36,452 nt of DNA from positions 1 through 36,452 of the forward strand of contig CAMCWM010000034.1 in NCBI GenBank assembly GCA_945882215.1. Direction: 5' to 3'. The translations under genes were made by a program, and so were the position numbers. Below, one piece after another: positions 1-8,141 of this stretch. Origin of the DNA: Akkermansia muciniphila. GTDB lineage: Bacteria > Verrucomicrobiota > Verrucomicrobiia > Verrucomicrobiales > Verrucomicrobiaceae. Below the pieces are notes generated by a model that was not told the origin of the DNA, did not search any database, and was given only the letters and a program-made list of their open reading frames with translations. Position 1 is the stretch's first letter; the number at the start of each line of letters is the position of its first letter.

Positions 1-88
1 GAGGGGTGTCGTCGCCGATGTCATCTGCGGTCATGTCGAGCATCAGCTCGCTGATCATGAGTTCCTTGAGGCGCTGGCGGGTGGGCAT
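1..88 (-). CDS. acyl carrier protein, 5' part only (partial)
   Basis: The minus strand reads from an ATG at 86-88 to the left window edge, giving 29 residues beginning MPTRQRLKELMISELMLDM and continuing TADDIGDDTP. Known family pattern: acyl carrier proteins start with a short helix followed by a 'DITPEDIDDDTPLF' type loop that leads to the DSID phosphopantetheine serine. That serine would lie outside the window. The gene starts 36 bases downstream of the FabG-like reductase on the same strand, so the two are probably co-transcribed. The pairing suggests a fatty-acid, polyketide or aryl-polyene type cluster continuing to the left. The family call rests on a short N-terminal match only. Confidence 0.68.
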   Translation of the reverse strand, partial: MPTRQRLKELMISELMLDMTADDIGDDTP

Positions 89-124
89 GCTGGGGATTAC
101 GTTTTTGAAGGAGGAGGTGGCAGC

Positions 125-853
125 TTAAAGCATGCCGCCGTCGATTTTGAGGGCAGTTCCAGTGATATAGCTCGCCTCTGGGCTGGCAAGAAAGAAAACT
201 GCCGCCGCCACCTCCGAAGGTTTCGCAAAACGGCGCATCGGCAGCTGCATTTTGAGCGCTTTGAGATGCTCCGGCGTCCAGTCGGCTGGCAGGCCGCCCT
301 CGATGTAGCCGGGGCACACCGCGTTCACCGTGATGCCCATGCGGGCGGATTCCTTCGCCAAACTTTGCGTCAGCCCGATCACGCCCGCCTTCGCCGCCGC
401 GTAGTTTGTTTGTCCAGCAGGCGAGGCGATGGCGCTGAGCGAGGCGATGTTCACGATCCGCCCTTGCCGCTGCCGCATCATCACCGGCAGCACCGCTTGG
501 CAGCCGTGGAAGACCGCGTTCAGGTTCGCATCCAGCACGCGCGACCACTGATCCTGCGACATGTTCGCCAGCAGTGCGTCCTCATGGAATCCCGCATTGT
601 TGATCAAAACACCCAGCGCACCTGCTTTGGCCTCGATTTCAGTCAGCGCGGTCTTCCAGGCCTCGGGCGAGGTGATTTCGAGCGTGATCAGATCGGCGCG
701 CCCTGGAAAACGCGTCACCAGTTCCTCGGCACGGTCACGGCGCTCTCGCACGCCCAAAAACACGCGGCAGTCCGCCTCCTTCGTGAGGAAATATTCGGCG
801 ATGGCAAGGCCCAGCGCCCCATTCGCGCCGGTGATCAGGATGTTGCGGCTCAT
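125..853 (-). CDS. 3-oxoacyl-ACP reductase FabG-like SDR
   Basis: A 242-residue classical short-chain dehydrogenase, the usual FabG length. Visible motifs are the nucleotide-binding TGANGALG at 8-15, NNAG at 85-88, the structural Asn110, and the catalytic Ser138, Tyr151 and Lys155 (YAAAK). The C-terminal ITGTALKIDGG is typical of FabG. The family reduces 3-oxoacyl-ACP to 3-hydroxyacyl-ACP with NADPH in the cytoplasm. A carrier-protein gene starts 36 bases downstream, which supports an ACP-bound substrate. It may belong to a secondary acyl cluster rather than housekeeping fatty-acid synthesis; the other cluster genes are outside the window. No strong Shine-Dalgarno precedes the ATG. Confidence 0.86.
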   Translation of the reverse strand: MSRNILITGANGALGLAIAEYFLTKEADCRVFLGVRERRDRAEELVTRFPGRADLITLEITSPEAWKTALTEIEAKAGALGVLINNAGFHEDALLANMSQDQWSRVLDANLNAVFHGCQAVLPVMMRQRQGRIVNIASLSAIASPAGQTNYAAAKAGVIGLTQSLAKESARMGITVNAVCPGYIEGGLPADWTPEHLKALKMQLPMRRFAKPSEVAAAVFFLASPEASYITGTALKIDGGML

Positions 854-877
854 GCTTCTTGCATTGGAGTTTCACGC

Positions 878-1897
878 TCAAGGTTTCAAGCGAAGAGATG
901 TGCTCCAAACCTGTGGCGATCTCACCCCAGGCCGCGCTTCACCGCCCGGAATGACGATTTGATTGTTCCAGAGCACCGCGTTCGTCGTGACGAGAGAAAA
1001 CGGCACCTCGCCAGATGTGGACCACGACTGCAATTTCAGGTCAAAAACCAACACATCACGCGGAAAGCCCGGATGCTTCGATTTCGGCTCGAAATTCACG
1101 TTCTTGCCGTCATCACCGCCGATGATGAGAATTTTGCCATCGACCACTGGAGCCGGATTGGGCGCTGCCACGGCCACACGGGGCATGTTGGGTAGTTTTT
1201 GCCATCCTGTGTCCTGTTTGTAGGCCCACGCATCGTTCAGCCACTCGCGCTCCGGTTTCCCATCGGGGCCGGGTTTCAACGATGCACCGCTGAAGAGATG
1301 CACAGCGCCGTTCGCAGCGGCCATGCAGCTCAAAATGCGCGGTTTGCCGGGGCAGGGGGGTAGTTCCTGCCATTGAGCGCCGAGTTTCTTCAAGTGCAGT
1401 GACCAGAACGTGTTCATCGCGCTTGTCGCGGTTGGCGTTTCGATGCCACCGGCGATGTAGATCACGTCATCGAGCACGCATCCGCTCATGAAAGCACACG
1501 GCTTCGGCAGCGGCGGCAGCGCCACATGGTCCTCCAGCCAGAACACCTCGCGGAAGTGCTCCGTCGCGTTTCCACCACCCACGATGACGAGTCCGTTTTT
1601 CATCGTGAGACTCACGCCGTAACCGTTCGGCTTCGGCAGCTTGCCAACCACACGCCATGGACCGTCAGACTGCTCCAAGGCGTAAACCGTGTCGTACCAA
1701 AGCTTCGTGCCGCCCTCCCACGGCATCTTGTCGATGAAATGCGTCCCGCCGGCCACAATGAGAGCACCGCTGCTCACACCTGCAAAGGAGCCGGCGAAGC
1801 CTCGTTCATCAGGCAGCGGCGGCAGTTGTGACCATTTCAAATCAGCGGCGGTGGCGGCAACGGTGAGGGACATGAAGAGAAGAAGCGTGCGGCGCAT
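878..1897 (-). CDS. secreted Kelch-repeat protein, NanM/mutarotase-like
   Basis: A 339-residue protein starting MRRTLLLFMSLTVAATAADL, a clear signal peptide with cleavage near Ala20. A GTG nine bases upstream (1904-1906) would add three residues; the ATG is chosen because it directly begins the signal peptide. The mature part has repeated Kelch-like blades: hydrophobic strands followed by GG (IVAGGTHF, VIVGGG, YIAGGIE, LIIGGDD, VIPGGEA) and W/LP pairs (WSQLPPLP, WQELPPCP, WQKLPNMP). This pattern resembles sialic-acid mutarotase NanM and related galactose-oxidase-like propellers. Substrate is unknown. It is transcribed away from the DUF1501 gene at 1962, across a 64-base divergent gap. Confidence 0.72.
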   Translation of the reverse strand: MRRTLLLFMSLTVAATAADLKWSQLPPLPDERGFAGSFAGVSSGALIVAGGTHFIDKMPWEGGTKLWYDTVYALEQSDGPWRVVGKLPKPNGYGVSLTMKNGLVIVGGGNATEHFREVFWLEDHVALPPLPKPCAFMSGCVLDDVIYIAGGIETPTATSAMNTFWSLHLKKLGAQWQELPPCPGKPRILSCMAAANGAVHLFSGASLKPGPDGKPEREWLNDAWAYKQDTGWQKLPNMPRVAVAAPNPAPVVDGKILIIGGDDGKNVNFEPKSKHPGFPRDVLVFDLKLQSWSTSGEVPFSLVTTNAVLWNNQIVIPGGEARPGVRSPQVWSTSLRLKP

Positions 1898-1961
1898 GAC
1901 CGGCACTTAACGCGGTTTTGCTGATAGTTCCGGCACGTTCGGTGCTTATTTTGGCACTCCA

Positions 1962-3323
1962 ATGCTCACCCTTTCTGGCAAATCCCACGGCAAACTCTGC
2001 GACGGCGTCTCGCGTCGCGACTTCCTGCGCATCGGCGGCCTCGCCATGGGCGGGCTGTCGTTGCCGGAGCTTTTGAAGGCGGAAGCGGAGGCCAGAACGG
2101 GCCGCAGCTTCAAGTCGGTGATCATGATCTACATGTGCGGTGCTCCGCCGCATCAGGACATGTATGATTTGAAAATGGACGCGCCGCTGGAGATCCGCGG
2201 CCCCTACAAACCCATCAAGACCGCAGTCCCAGGCATCCACATCTCCGAGCACGCGCCGCGTCTCGCCAAGATCATGGACAAGCTGGTGCCGATCCGCAGC
2301 ATGTGGGGCTCGCCGAATGGCGCGCATGACAGCTTCATCTGCTACACCGGCAAAGCGCCGCCCCCGAACGGCGGCAATGCTCCCACCGGCCGCCTTTCCG
2401 ATCCGCCTTCCTTCGGCTCGGTCATTTCCAAGCTCAATGGCCAGGCTGATCCGGCGATCCCTGCCTTCGTCGGCCTCGCGCCCAAGGCCGGTCATCCGCC
2501 CTACGGCTCGCCGGGGCATCCCGGTTACTGCGGCAACACGCACTCCGCCTTCCGCCCAAACGGCGCGGGTGTGGAAGATCTCCAGCTCAACGGCATCACG
2601 CTCGACCGCCTCGAAGACCGCCGCTCGCTGCTCACCGGTTTCGACAATTTCCGCCGCGAAATCGACGCCAGCGGTCTCGTGAGCAGCATGGACGCCTTCA
2701 ACCAACAGGCGCTGAACGTCCTCACTTCGAGTAAGCTGCTCAACGCGCTCGATTTGAGCAAAGAGACCGTGAAAACACGCGAGCGTTACGGCAAAGGCGA
2801 TCCGAAAAACTATGGCGATGGTGCGCCGATGAACCTGGAGCACTTCCTCCTCGCCCGCCGCCTCGTCGAAGCCGGTGCGCGTGTGGTGACGCTGAATTTC
2901 GGCCGCTGGGACTTCCACGACAACAATTACCCGCAGCTCCTCCGCCACCTGCCGCTCTTCGATCAAGGCATGAGCGCCCTCGTCGAGGATCTGCACGAGC
3001 GTGGCCTCGACAAAGACGTGGCCGTCGTCGCCTGGGGCGAATTTGGCCGCACACCGATCGTGAACAAAGACGGCGGTCGCGATCACTGGCCGCGTGTCGG
3101 CGGCGCGTTGCTCGCCGGTGGCGGATTGCGCACCGGCCAGGTCATCGGCGCCACCGACAAACTCGGCGGCGAACCCACCGAGCGCCCCGTGCATTTCGGC
3201 GAGGTTTTCGCCACGCTTTACAAGCACATGGGCATCGACACCGTGAAGACCACGCTCAACGACCTCACGGGTCGTCCGCAGTATCTCACCGACTCCTGGC
3301 AGCCGATGCCGGAGCTGATTTGA
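1962..3323 (+). CDS. DUF1501 family protein (copy 1)
   Basis: A 453-residue protein with a twin-arginine-like leader: CDGVSRRDFLRIGGLAMGG at about 14-32 places RR before a hydrophobic run, so Tat export is likely. The body matches DUF1501: SVIMIYMCGAPPHQDMYDLK, a central GITLDRLEDRRSLL, and the conserved WGEFGRTP near 358-365 followed by GGRDHWP. DUF1501 is usually placed in the alkaline-phosphatase-like fold, but its reaction is not established. In Planctomycetes and Verrucomicrobia it commonly pairs with DUF1549/DUF1553 cytochromes; here the closest is at 8142. It is closely related to the copy at 6285 (same leader and GLAMGGLSL segment). Confidence 0.88.
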   Translation: MLTLSGKSHGKLCDGVSRRDFLRIGGLAMGGLSLPELLKAEAEARTGRSFKSVIMIYMCGAPPHQDMYDLKMDAPLEIRGPYKPIKTAVPGIHISEHAPRLAKIMDKLVPIRSMWGSPNGAHDSFICYTGKAPPPNGGNAPTGRLSDPPSFGSVISKLNGQADPAIPAFVGLAPKAGHPPYGSPGHPGYCGNTHSAFRPNGAGVEDLQLNGITLDRLEDRRSLLTGFDNFRREIDASGLVSSMDAFNQQALNVLTSSKLLNALDLSKETVKTRERYGKGDPKNYGDGAPMNLEHFLLARRLVEAGARVVTLNFGRWDFHDNNYPQLLRHLPLFDQGMSALVEDLHERGLDKDVAVVAWGEFGRTPIVNKDGGRDHWPRVGGALLAGGGLRTGQVIGATDKLGGEPTERPVHFGEVFATLYKHMGIDTVKTTLNDLTGRPQYLTDSWQPMPELI

Positions 3324-3370
3324 GGCGGACGTGGCTTGCCCGTGACGCTTGCAGGGCTTATGAATGCCCC

Positions 3371-3550
3371 ATGTATCCGATCAAAACGACCATCCCAGAG
3401 GGATTGGCACTCAAAGAGGGCGATGAAGCCGATCTTCGGGTGATCATTCAAGATGGCGTCCTGGTCGTGACCAAGGTTTTGCGGCAAAAGAGCGCGGAAC
3501 CCCCCACTGCCGACTACAAGGTCAAGCTGGGTGCCTGGAACCGGAAGTAA
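3371..3550 (+). CDS. small hypothetical protein, AbrB-like
   Basis: A 59-residue product starting MYPIKTTIPEGLALKEGDEA. The ATG at 3371 is chosen because upstream extension in the same frame has no good start and would run into the stop of the preceding gene. The stretch LALKEGDEADLRVIIQDGVLVVTK resembles the second half of a SpoVT/AbrB swapped-hairpin domain, where a 'LKVGDEVEV...DGxLVL' pattern is usual; compare the antitoxin at 17642. No toxin gene is adjacent. It sits 47 bases after one DUF1501 gene and 45 bases before another. It could be a solitary regulator, a degraded antitoxin, or an unrelated small protein. Confidence 0.5.
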   Translation: MYPIKTTIPEGLALKEGDEADLRVIIQDGVLVVTKVLRQKSAEPPTADYKVKLGAWNRK

Positions 3551-3595
3551 CGTGCTCGGAAAGGCCGGGCGTAAGCCGGGCGTATTTCGTGGCGC

Positions 3596-5035
3596 ATGTC
3601 ATTCCCGCATCCAGCACATCCCTACAGCCGCCGTGAAGTGATTCAGGCGGGTGCGGTCGGTTTGTTGGGACTTGGGATGAATCATCTCACGGCTTTGCAG
3701 GCCATGGCGGCTCCCGCGCGGCCACCACGCGCCAAGTCGGTGATCTACATCTTCCTCAGCGGTGGTCTGGCACAGCAGGACAGCTTCGACATGAAGCCGG
3801 ACGCGCCCATGGAGTATCGCGGCGAGTTCAAACCCATCCGCACGCGCACGCCGGGCCTGCACATCTGCGAGCATATGCCCCATCTCGCGCGCATTTCGAA
3901 AAAGTGGTCTCTCGTGCGCTCGCTCACGCATGGCAGCAGCGATCACTCGCTGGGCCATCACATCATGCTCACGGGCCGCAGTGATGCGCCGCTCGGTTTT
4001 GATCCCAGCAAGCCGAAGAAGTCCGATCATCCCAGCATCGCCGCGCTCGCCACCGCGCTGCTGCCAAAGCGCAAAGACAACCTGCCGCCTTCCATCGTGC
4101 TGCCGGACAAGCTCGTGCATCGCCAGGGACGCACGCTCGCAGGCCAGTTCGGCGGCATGCTCGGCTCGCAGCATGATCCATGGTTCTTGGAGATGTCGCC
4201 CTACCACCCGGATCACTATGGAGCCTATCCGCAGTATCTGTTTCATCATGAGCGTGGCCTTGAAAAAGACGACAAGCTGCGCTTCCAGGCTCCGCATCTC
4301 TCGCTGCCGCAGGGGCTCACGCTCGACCGCGTGATGGATCGCGTCTCGCTGCGAGACTCGCTCGAAAAGCAGACTCAGAACCTGACCGCACTCGCAGGCG
4401 ATGAAGCCTTCGACTCCACCCGTCAGGCCGCCATCGGCCTGCTCAGCAACCGCAAGGTTCATGACGCCTTCAGTTTGGAGAAAGTCGATCCCAAGCTCCT
4501 CGACCGCTACGGTCGTCACAGCTTCGGCTGGTCGCTGCTAATGGCCAAAAACCTCGTGCAAAGCGGCGTGCGGCTCGTGCAGGTCAATCTCGGCAACAAC
4601 GAGACCTGGGACACGCATCAGGCCGCTTGGCCTAATTTGAAGAACTTCCTGCTGCCGCCGATGGACCAGGCCGTGAGCGCCTTGATCGAAGATCTCGACG
4701 CCAGCGGCCAGTTGGATGAGACGCTCATCGTCATGGGCGGAGAATTTGGCCGCACGCCGAAAATTTCCAGCATCACCCCCACGGCTCTGCCAGGCCGAAA
4801 TCACTGGGGCCACGCGCAGAGCATCTTGCTCGCGGGGGGCGGCATCCAAGGAGGCCGCGTCATCGGCGAGACCGACAAAGTCGGCGGCTATCCCATCAGC
4901 GACGCTCAAACACCGGAAAACTTCGCCGCCACGATCTACGAAGCGCTCGGCCTGCCCCGCGAAACCATTTGGAAAGACTTCACCGGCCGTCCCCATACGC
5001 TTTACATGGGTTCGCCGATTGGTGGGCTGATGTAA
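3596..5035 (+). CDS. DUF1501 family protein (copy 2, divergent subfamily)
   Basis: A 479-residue protein. The leader YSRREVIQAGAVGLLGLGMNHL has a twin-arginine pair followed by a hydrophobic run, consistent with Tat export. DUF1501 hallmarks are IYIFLSGGLAQQDSFDMK, GEFKPIRTRTPGLHICEHMPHLA, and GGEFGRTPKIS near 381-391 followed by GRNHWGHAQS. Compared with the copies at 1962 and 6285 it has a different N-terminus and a longer central part, so it belongs to another DUF1501 subgroup. The reaction is unknown. Its stop codon lies one base before the REPIN-like doublet at 5036. Confidence 0.87.
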   Translation: MSFPHPAHPYSRREVIQAGAVGLLGLGMNHLTALQAMAAPARPPRAKSVIYIFLSGGLAQQDSFDMKPDAPMEYRGEFKPIRTRTPGLHICEHMPHLARISKKWSLVRSLTHGSSDHSLGHHIMLTGRSDAPLGFDPSKPKKSDHPSIAALATALLPKRKDNLPPSIVLPDKLVHRQGRTLAGQFGGMLGSQHDPWFLEMSPYHPDHYGAYPQYLFHHERGLEKDDKLRFQAPHLSLPQGLTLDRVMDRVSLRDSLEKQTQNLTALAGDEAFDSTRQAAIGLLSNRKVHDAFSLEKVDPKLLDRYGRHSFGWSLLMAKNLVQSGVRLVQVNLGNNETWDTHQAAWPNLKNFLLPPMDQAVSALIEDLDASGQLDETLIVMGGEFGRTPKISSITPTALPGRNHWGHAQSILLAGGGIQGGRVIGETDKVGGYPISDAQTPENFAATIYEALGLPRETIWKDFTGRPHTLYMGSPIGGLM

Positions 5036-5188
5036 AGTGGTCCGCACAGTCCCCTGTGCGGCGCGTGGCATGCTCTAGGTTTTGCTAAACGGTAAAAACC
5101 TCGCACTGGAGCCGTGCAGTGAAGTCTTGAGGACATTCGGCACGATGAAACATGGCGGAGCGCCGCACAGAGGACTGTGCGGACCACT
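5036..5188. repeat. REPIN-like doublet of inverted hairpins
   Basis: Two 29-base arms, 5036-5064 and 5160-5188, are inverted copies of each other with 28 of 29 bases matching. Each arm contains its own perfect hairpin: CCGCACAG and CTGTGCGG separated by four bases (TCCC on the left, AGGA on the right). The 95-base spacer also holds a smaller inverted repeat (AGGTTTT / AAAACCT around 5077-5099). The element fills the gap between two convergent genes, starting one base after one stop codon and ending six bases before the other. This matches the layout of REPIN/BIME elements mobilised by RAYT transposases. No RAYT is in the window and no target duplication is clear. It may also terminate both genes. 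Confidence 0.7.
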
Positions 5189-5194
5189 ATGACG

Positions 5195-6211
5195 TCATTC
5201 GACGCGCCATTTGCTCTTCAGCGCAGCCCACTCGTCATCCGGCGTCCTCTTTAATCCGCGCCACTCGGGCACCTGCATCACCACCTGCTCGATCAAATCA
5301 GCGCACTGCTCGGCAATCGTCACCAGCGTGCGGCGCATGCCCGCAGCTTCAGCGATTTGGATCATCTTTTCATGCTCCAGGCCGCCGCTGACGCGTTTCG
5401 CTTCTTCGCTGTCGCGCTGCGCCACTCGAAGCACATCCTCGGTGTGATGCGGCAGCCAGCGGCGGTTCTCGGTCAGCACGGCGGCCAGCAGCGGCTGCAA
5501 TTCGGGCTTCCAGCCCTCATCGAACAGTTTGCCGAGATCTCCAAGCTTCTCGCCGATGCGCATGTAGTGCGGCTGGATCGCCTCCTTGGGCGTCGCGGCC
5601 ATGTCACGGAAAGTTTTGGGCCAATCGACACCCAGTTCACCGCCAATCGTGTGAAACGTGAACTGATCCTGCACGATGCGATTTCGCGGTGTGTAAACGC
5701 CGTCGAGCAAATGCATGCGTATGCCGGGCTGGATTGATTTGATGAGCGAATCGCCGACAATGTGAACCATCCAGCCCAAGGCATACGCGAGACCACGCTC
5801 GGAGGTCATGTCATCGCGAATCGCCCGTGCGCAGTAGTCCGCCAGATGATCCCGCGGCACGCGCAGCATTGCATCTTCGCCCGCCCAACCGAAGACGAGA
5901 TGGGCGCGACCGTAAAACAGTTCGTGGATCTGCTTGGGACGATACATCTGCCCATCATGCACAAACACCCACGGCCTCACTGCGCCGCCAGTGAGCGGGC
6001 TTTTTTCCAAAGGCACCGTGCCAAAGCCGACCTCGCGTCCGGTATCAACACACACGGCTTCCGGCATGACCTGAATGTCGCAGCCGATGTAGGCGCCGCA
6101 CAGGAAGCTCGGCAGATGCCGCTCGATGATCGGCGTGATCGGCAGGCCGCGTCCCTTCGCGGCTTTCGCCGCGAGGATGCCATACATGGTGTGTCCGATC
6201 AGTCCGCTCAT
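5195..6211 (-). CDS. putative zinc-dependent phospholipase C-like hydrolase
   Basis: A 338-residue protein from the ATG at 6209-6211 (MSGLIGHTMYGILAAKAA). Longer starts up to 6295 exist but would overlap the divergent DUF1501 gene and lack family character. Spaced potential metal ligands are visible: His7 (GLIGHTMY), Asp45 (YIGCDIQ), His104 (YGRAH) and the pair His150/Asp154 in GWMVHIVGDSL. This spacing recalls the zinc-dependent phospholipase C / S1-P1 nuclease fold, in which an N-terminal H, a D and an HxxxD bind zinc. There is no signal peptide. The C-terminal half is helical with no recognised motif. The family assignment is by pattern only and moderately uncertain. Confidence 0.5.
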   Translation of the reverse strand: MSGLIGHTMYGILAAKAAKGRGLPITPIIERHLPSFLCGAYIGCDIQVMPEAVCVDTGREVGFGTVPLEKSPLTGGAVRPWVFVHDGQMYRPKQIHELFYGRAHLVFGWAGEDAMLRVPRDHLADYCARAIRDDMTSERGLAYALGWMVHIVGDSLIKSIQPGIRMHLLDGVYTPRNRIVQDQFTFHTIGGELGVDWPKTFRDMAATPKEAIQPHYMRIGEKLGDLGKLFDEGWKPELQPLLAAVLTENRRWLPHHTEDVLRVAQRDSEEAKRVSGGLEHEKMIQIAEAAGMRRTLVTIAEQCADLIEQVVMQVPEWRGLKRTPDDEWAALKSKWRVE

Positions 6212-6284
6212 GACTCGGGAGCAAACGCAGGCCATGTAACTGGTCTGGCAAGAGACGTGACCCTGCCGGCGTAGGTTTGCGGCC

Positions 6285-7625
6285 ATGCTCTCCATCTACT
6301 CCCAATCCAGCGGCGGCTTTTGCGATGGTGTGTCGCGTCGAAACTTCCTCAAGATCGGCGGACTCGCCATGGGCGGGTTGTCGTTGAATGACGTGCTGCG
6401 TGCCGAAGCGGCGCAGAAGGCGGGCAAGTCACACAAGGCGGTGATCATGGTCTTCCTGCCGGGCGGACCGTCGCATCAGGACATGTTTGATTTGAAGCCG
6501 GACGCGCCGAGCGAGATCCGTGGCGAGTTCAAACCCATCTCCACCAACGTCCCTGGCATCCAAATTTGTGAGCACCTGCCGCGTCTCGCCAAGATGATGG
6601 ACAAATGCACGCTCATCCGCTCGCTGGCCGACTGTGACAGCGGCCACGATGCCTTCCAGTGTCTCACCGGCCGCAGCGCAAAGCGCCAGCCGCCCGGCGG
6701 CTGGCCTTCGATGGGTTCCATCGTTTCCAAGCTCGAAGGCAGCGTGAACCCGGCCATGCCCGCATTTGTCGGCCTCGCGCCGAAGATGGGACACATGCCC
6801 TGGGCACGCACGGGCGAGCCGGGCTATCTCGGTGTCGCGCATGCGCCGTTCCAGCCGAATCGCGGCGGTGGCACGGAGGACATGTCTTTGAATGGCATCA
6901 CGCTTGATCGTCTCGGTGACCGCAAGACGCTGCTGAGCAGTTTCGACAACCTGCGCCGCGATCTCGACGCCACCGGCCTCATGGGCGGCGTGGATGTCTT
7001 CAATGAGCAGGCGCTCAATGTGCTTACGAGCCCCAAACTACTCCACGCGCTCGATTTGAACCGCGAAGACCCGCGCATCGTCGAGCGCTACGGCAAAGGC
7101 GAGAACCGCAACCGCGATGACGGCGGCCCGCGCCTCACCAGCCACTTCCTGATGGCCCGTCGGCTCGTGGAGGCCGGTGCGCGTGTCGTGACGCTCGCCT
7201 TCAGCCGCTGGGACTATCATTCGAACAACTTCGGCCAGCTTCGCGAGGATCTACCGCTGCTCGATGCCGGCCTCACCGCCCTCATCACCGATCTGCACGA
7301 GCGCGGTCTCGACAAAGATGTTTCAGTCGTCGTTTGGGGCGAATTTGGCCGCACACCGAAGATCAACGACAAAGGCGGTCGCGATCACTGGCCGCGTGTC
7401 GCCTCCGCGTTGCTCGCCTGCGGCGGCATGCGCCACGGACAAGTCATCGGCGCAACCGACAAACACGCCGGCGAACCCACCGACCGCCCCGTCGCCTTCG
7501 GCGAAGTCTTTGCCACACTGTACAAACAAATGGGCATCGACGTGACGAAAGCCACGCTCACTGACCTCACCGGCAGGCCGCAGTATCTCGTGGACGGCAA
7601 TCTGCCGATGGCGGAGCTGGTGTGA
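6285..7625 (+). CDS. DUF1501 family protein (copy 3)
   Basis: A 446-residue protein, close paralogue of the copy at 1962: both have a CDGVSRR-type Tat leader, the same GGLAMGGLSL hydrophobic segment, and matching blocks through LNGITLDRL and ARVVTL. The motif WGEFGRTP is near 351-358 and is followed by GGRDHWPRV. The fold is probably alkaline-phosphatase-like and extracytoplasmic; the reaction is not known. It is followed by the hicBA pair and then by the DUF1549/DUF1553 gene, the usual DUF1501 partner, so a toxin-antitoxin module appears to sit inside an otherwise typical pair. A CAAGA-N16-CGTAGGTT block precedes the start (6249-6277). Confidence 0.88.
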   Translation: MLSIYSQSSGGFCDGVSRRNFLKIGGLAMGGLSLNDVLRAEAAQKAGKSHKAVIMVFLPGGPSHQDMFDLKPDAPSEIRGEFKPISTNVPGIQICEHLPRLAKMMDKCTLIRSLADCDSGHDAFQCLTGRSAKRQPPGGWPSMGSIVSKLEGSVNPAMPAFVGLAPKMGHMPWARTGEPGYLGVAHAPFQPNRGGGTEDMSLNGITLDRLGDRKTLLSSFDNLRRDLDATGLMGGVDVFNEQALNVLTSPKLLHALDLNREDPRIVERYGKGENRNRDDGGPRLTSHFLMARRLVEAGARVVTLAFSRWDYHSNNFGQLREDLPLLDAGLTALITDLHERGLDKDVSVVVWGEFGRTPKINDKGGRDHWPRVASALLACGGMRHGQVIGATDKHAGEPTDRPVAFGEVFATLYKQMGIDVTKATLTDLTGRPQYLVDGNLPMAELV

Positions 7626-7668
7626 TTTGAGGCTTTGCGCATCGGGTGTCTTCAGTTATTTTTCGGCC

Positions 7669-7884
7669 ATGAAGTTCACTGCCGTCTATGAACCCGCCAC
7701 CGAAGGTGGCTACACCTGCTGGGTTGAAGAAATTCCGGCCGCCATCTCAGAAGGCGAAACACTCGAAGAGGCTGAAACCAATCTCATGGATGCGCTCAAA
7801 CTCGTCCTGGAGTGCCAGCGCGAGCTTTCGGACCAGACTCGCAGCCAGCAAAGCGTGAAGCGTGCTCTCGTTCTCGCGGCATGA
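7669..7884 (+). CDS. hicB: HicB-type antitoxin
   Basis: A 71-residue protein starting MKFTAVYEPATEGGYTCWV. The pattern of N-terminal beta strands, GGYxxWVEEIPAAISEGETLEEAETNLMDAL, is the standard partial RNase-H-like fold of HicB antitoxins. No C-terminal DNA-binding domain is visible, so it is a short HicB; regulation would then depend on the complex or on another factor. The stop codon overlaps the hicA start (ATGA at 7881-7884), which implies translational coupling. Gene order is antitoxin then toxin. The ATG at 7669 is preferred to earlier in-frame codons because the family begins with 'MKFTAVYE'. Confidence 0.88.
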   Translation: MKFTAVYEPATEGGYTCWVEEIPAAISEGETLEEAETNLMDALKLVLECQRELSDQTRSQQSVKRALVLAA

Positions 7885-8066
7885 AGCTCGCCGATCTGGA
7901 GCGGCATCTCCGCCGACACGGCTGTGAGTTGTATCGCGAGGGCGGCAGTCATTCGATCTGGTGGAATCCCACCAATCGCAAGATCACGAGTGTTCCCAGG
8001 CATCGCGAAGTGAAAGACAACACCGCACGCGCGATCTGCAAGCAGTTGGAGATTGCTGCTCCTTGA
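7881..8066 (+). CDS. hicA: HicA-type mRNA interferase toxin
   Basis: A 61-residue protein with the double-stranded-RNA-binding-like HicA fold: LERHLRRHGCELYREGGSHSIW followed by VPRHREVKDNTARAICKQLEI. The GGSH motif contains the histidine (near residue 23) that is the catalytic residue in characterised HicA toxins. HicA cleaves mRNA and is neutralised by HicB. The length is typical and the active-site histidine is intact, so the toxin is probably functional. It overlaps hicB by four bases and ends 75 bases before the DUF1549/DUF1553 gene. Confidence 0.88.
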   Translation: MKLADLERHLRRHGCELYREGGSHSIWWNPTNRKITSVPRHREVKDNTARAICKQLEIAAP

Positions 8067-8141
8067 TTGAGCTCGTTCAAATTCGAGAACGCGACTTCCC
8101 CAGACAAGATTCTCATTCTCAGCCCGTAGGTTCTCGCCGTC

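Noticed and set aside
1842..3227. Minus-strand open frame (461 codons) opposite the first DUF1501 gene
   Set aside because: DUF1501 motifs on the plus strand are unambiguous; the antisense translation is Ala/Arg/Val-rich with no family.
3564..3584. GCCGGGCGTA direct repeat between small genes
   Set aside because: Only two short copies in GC-rich sequence; no structure or function can be supported.
6212..6295. N-terminal extension of the metal-hydrolase-like gene up to 6295
   Set aside because: It would overlap the start of the divergent DUF1501 gene and adds a sequence without family resemblance; the ATG at 6211 fits better.
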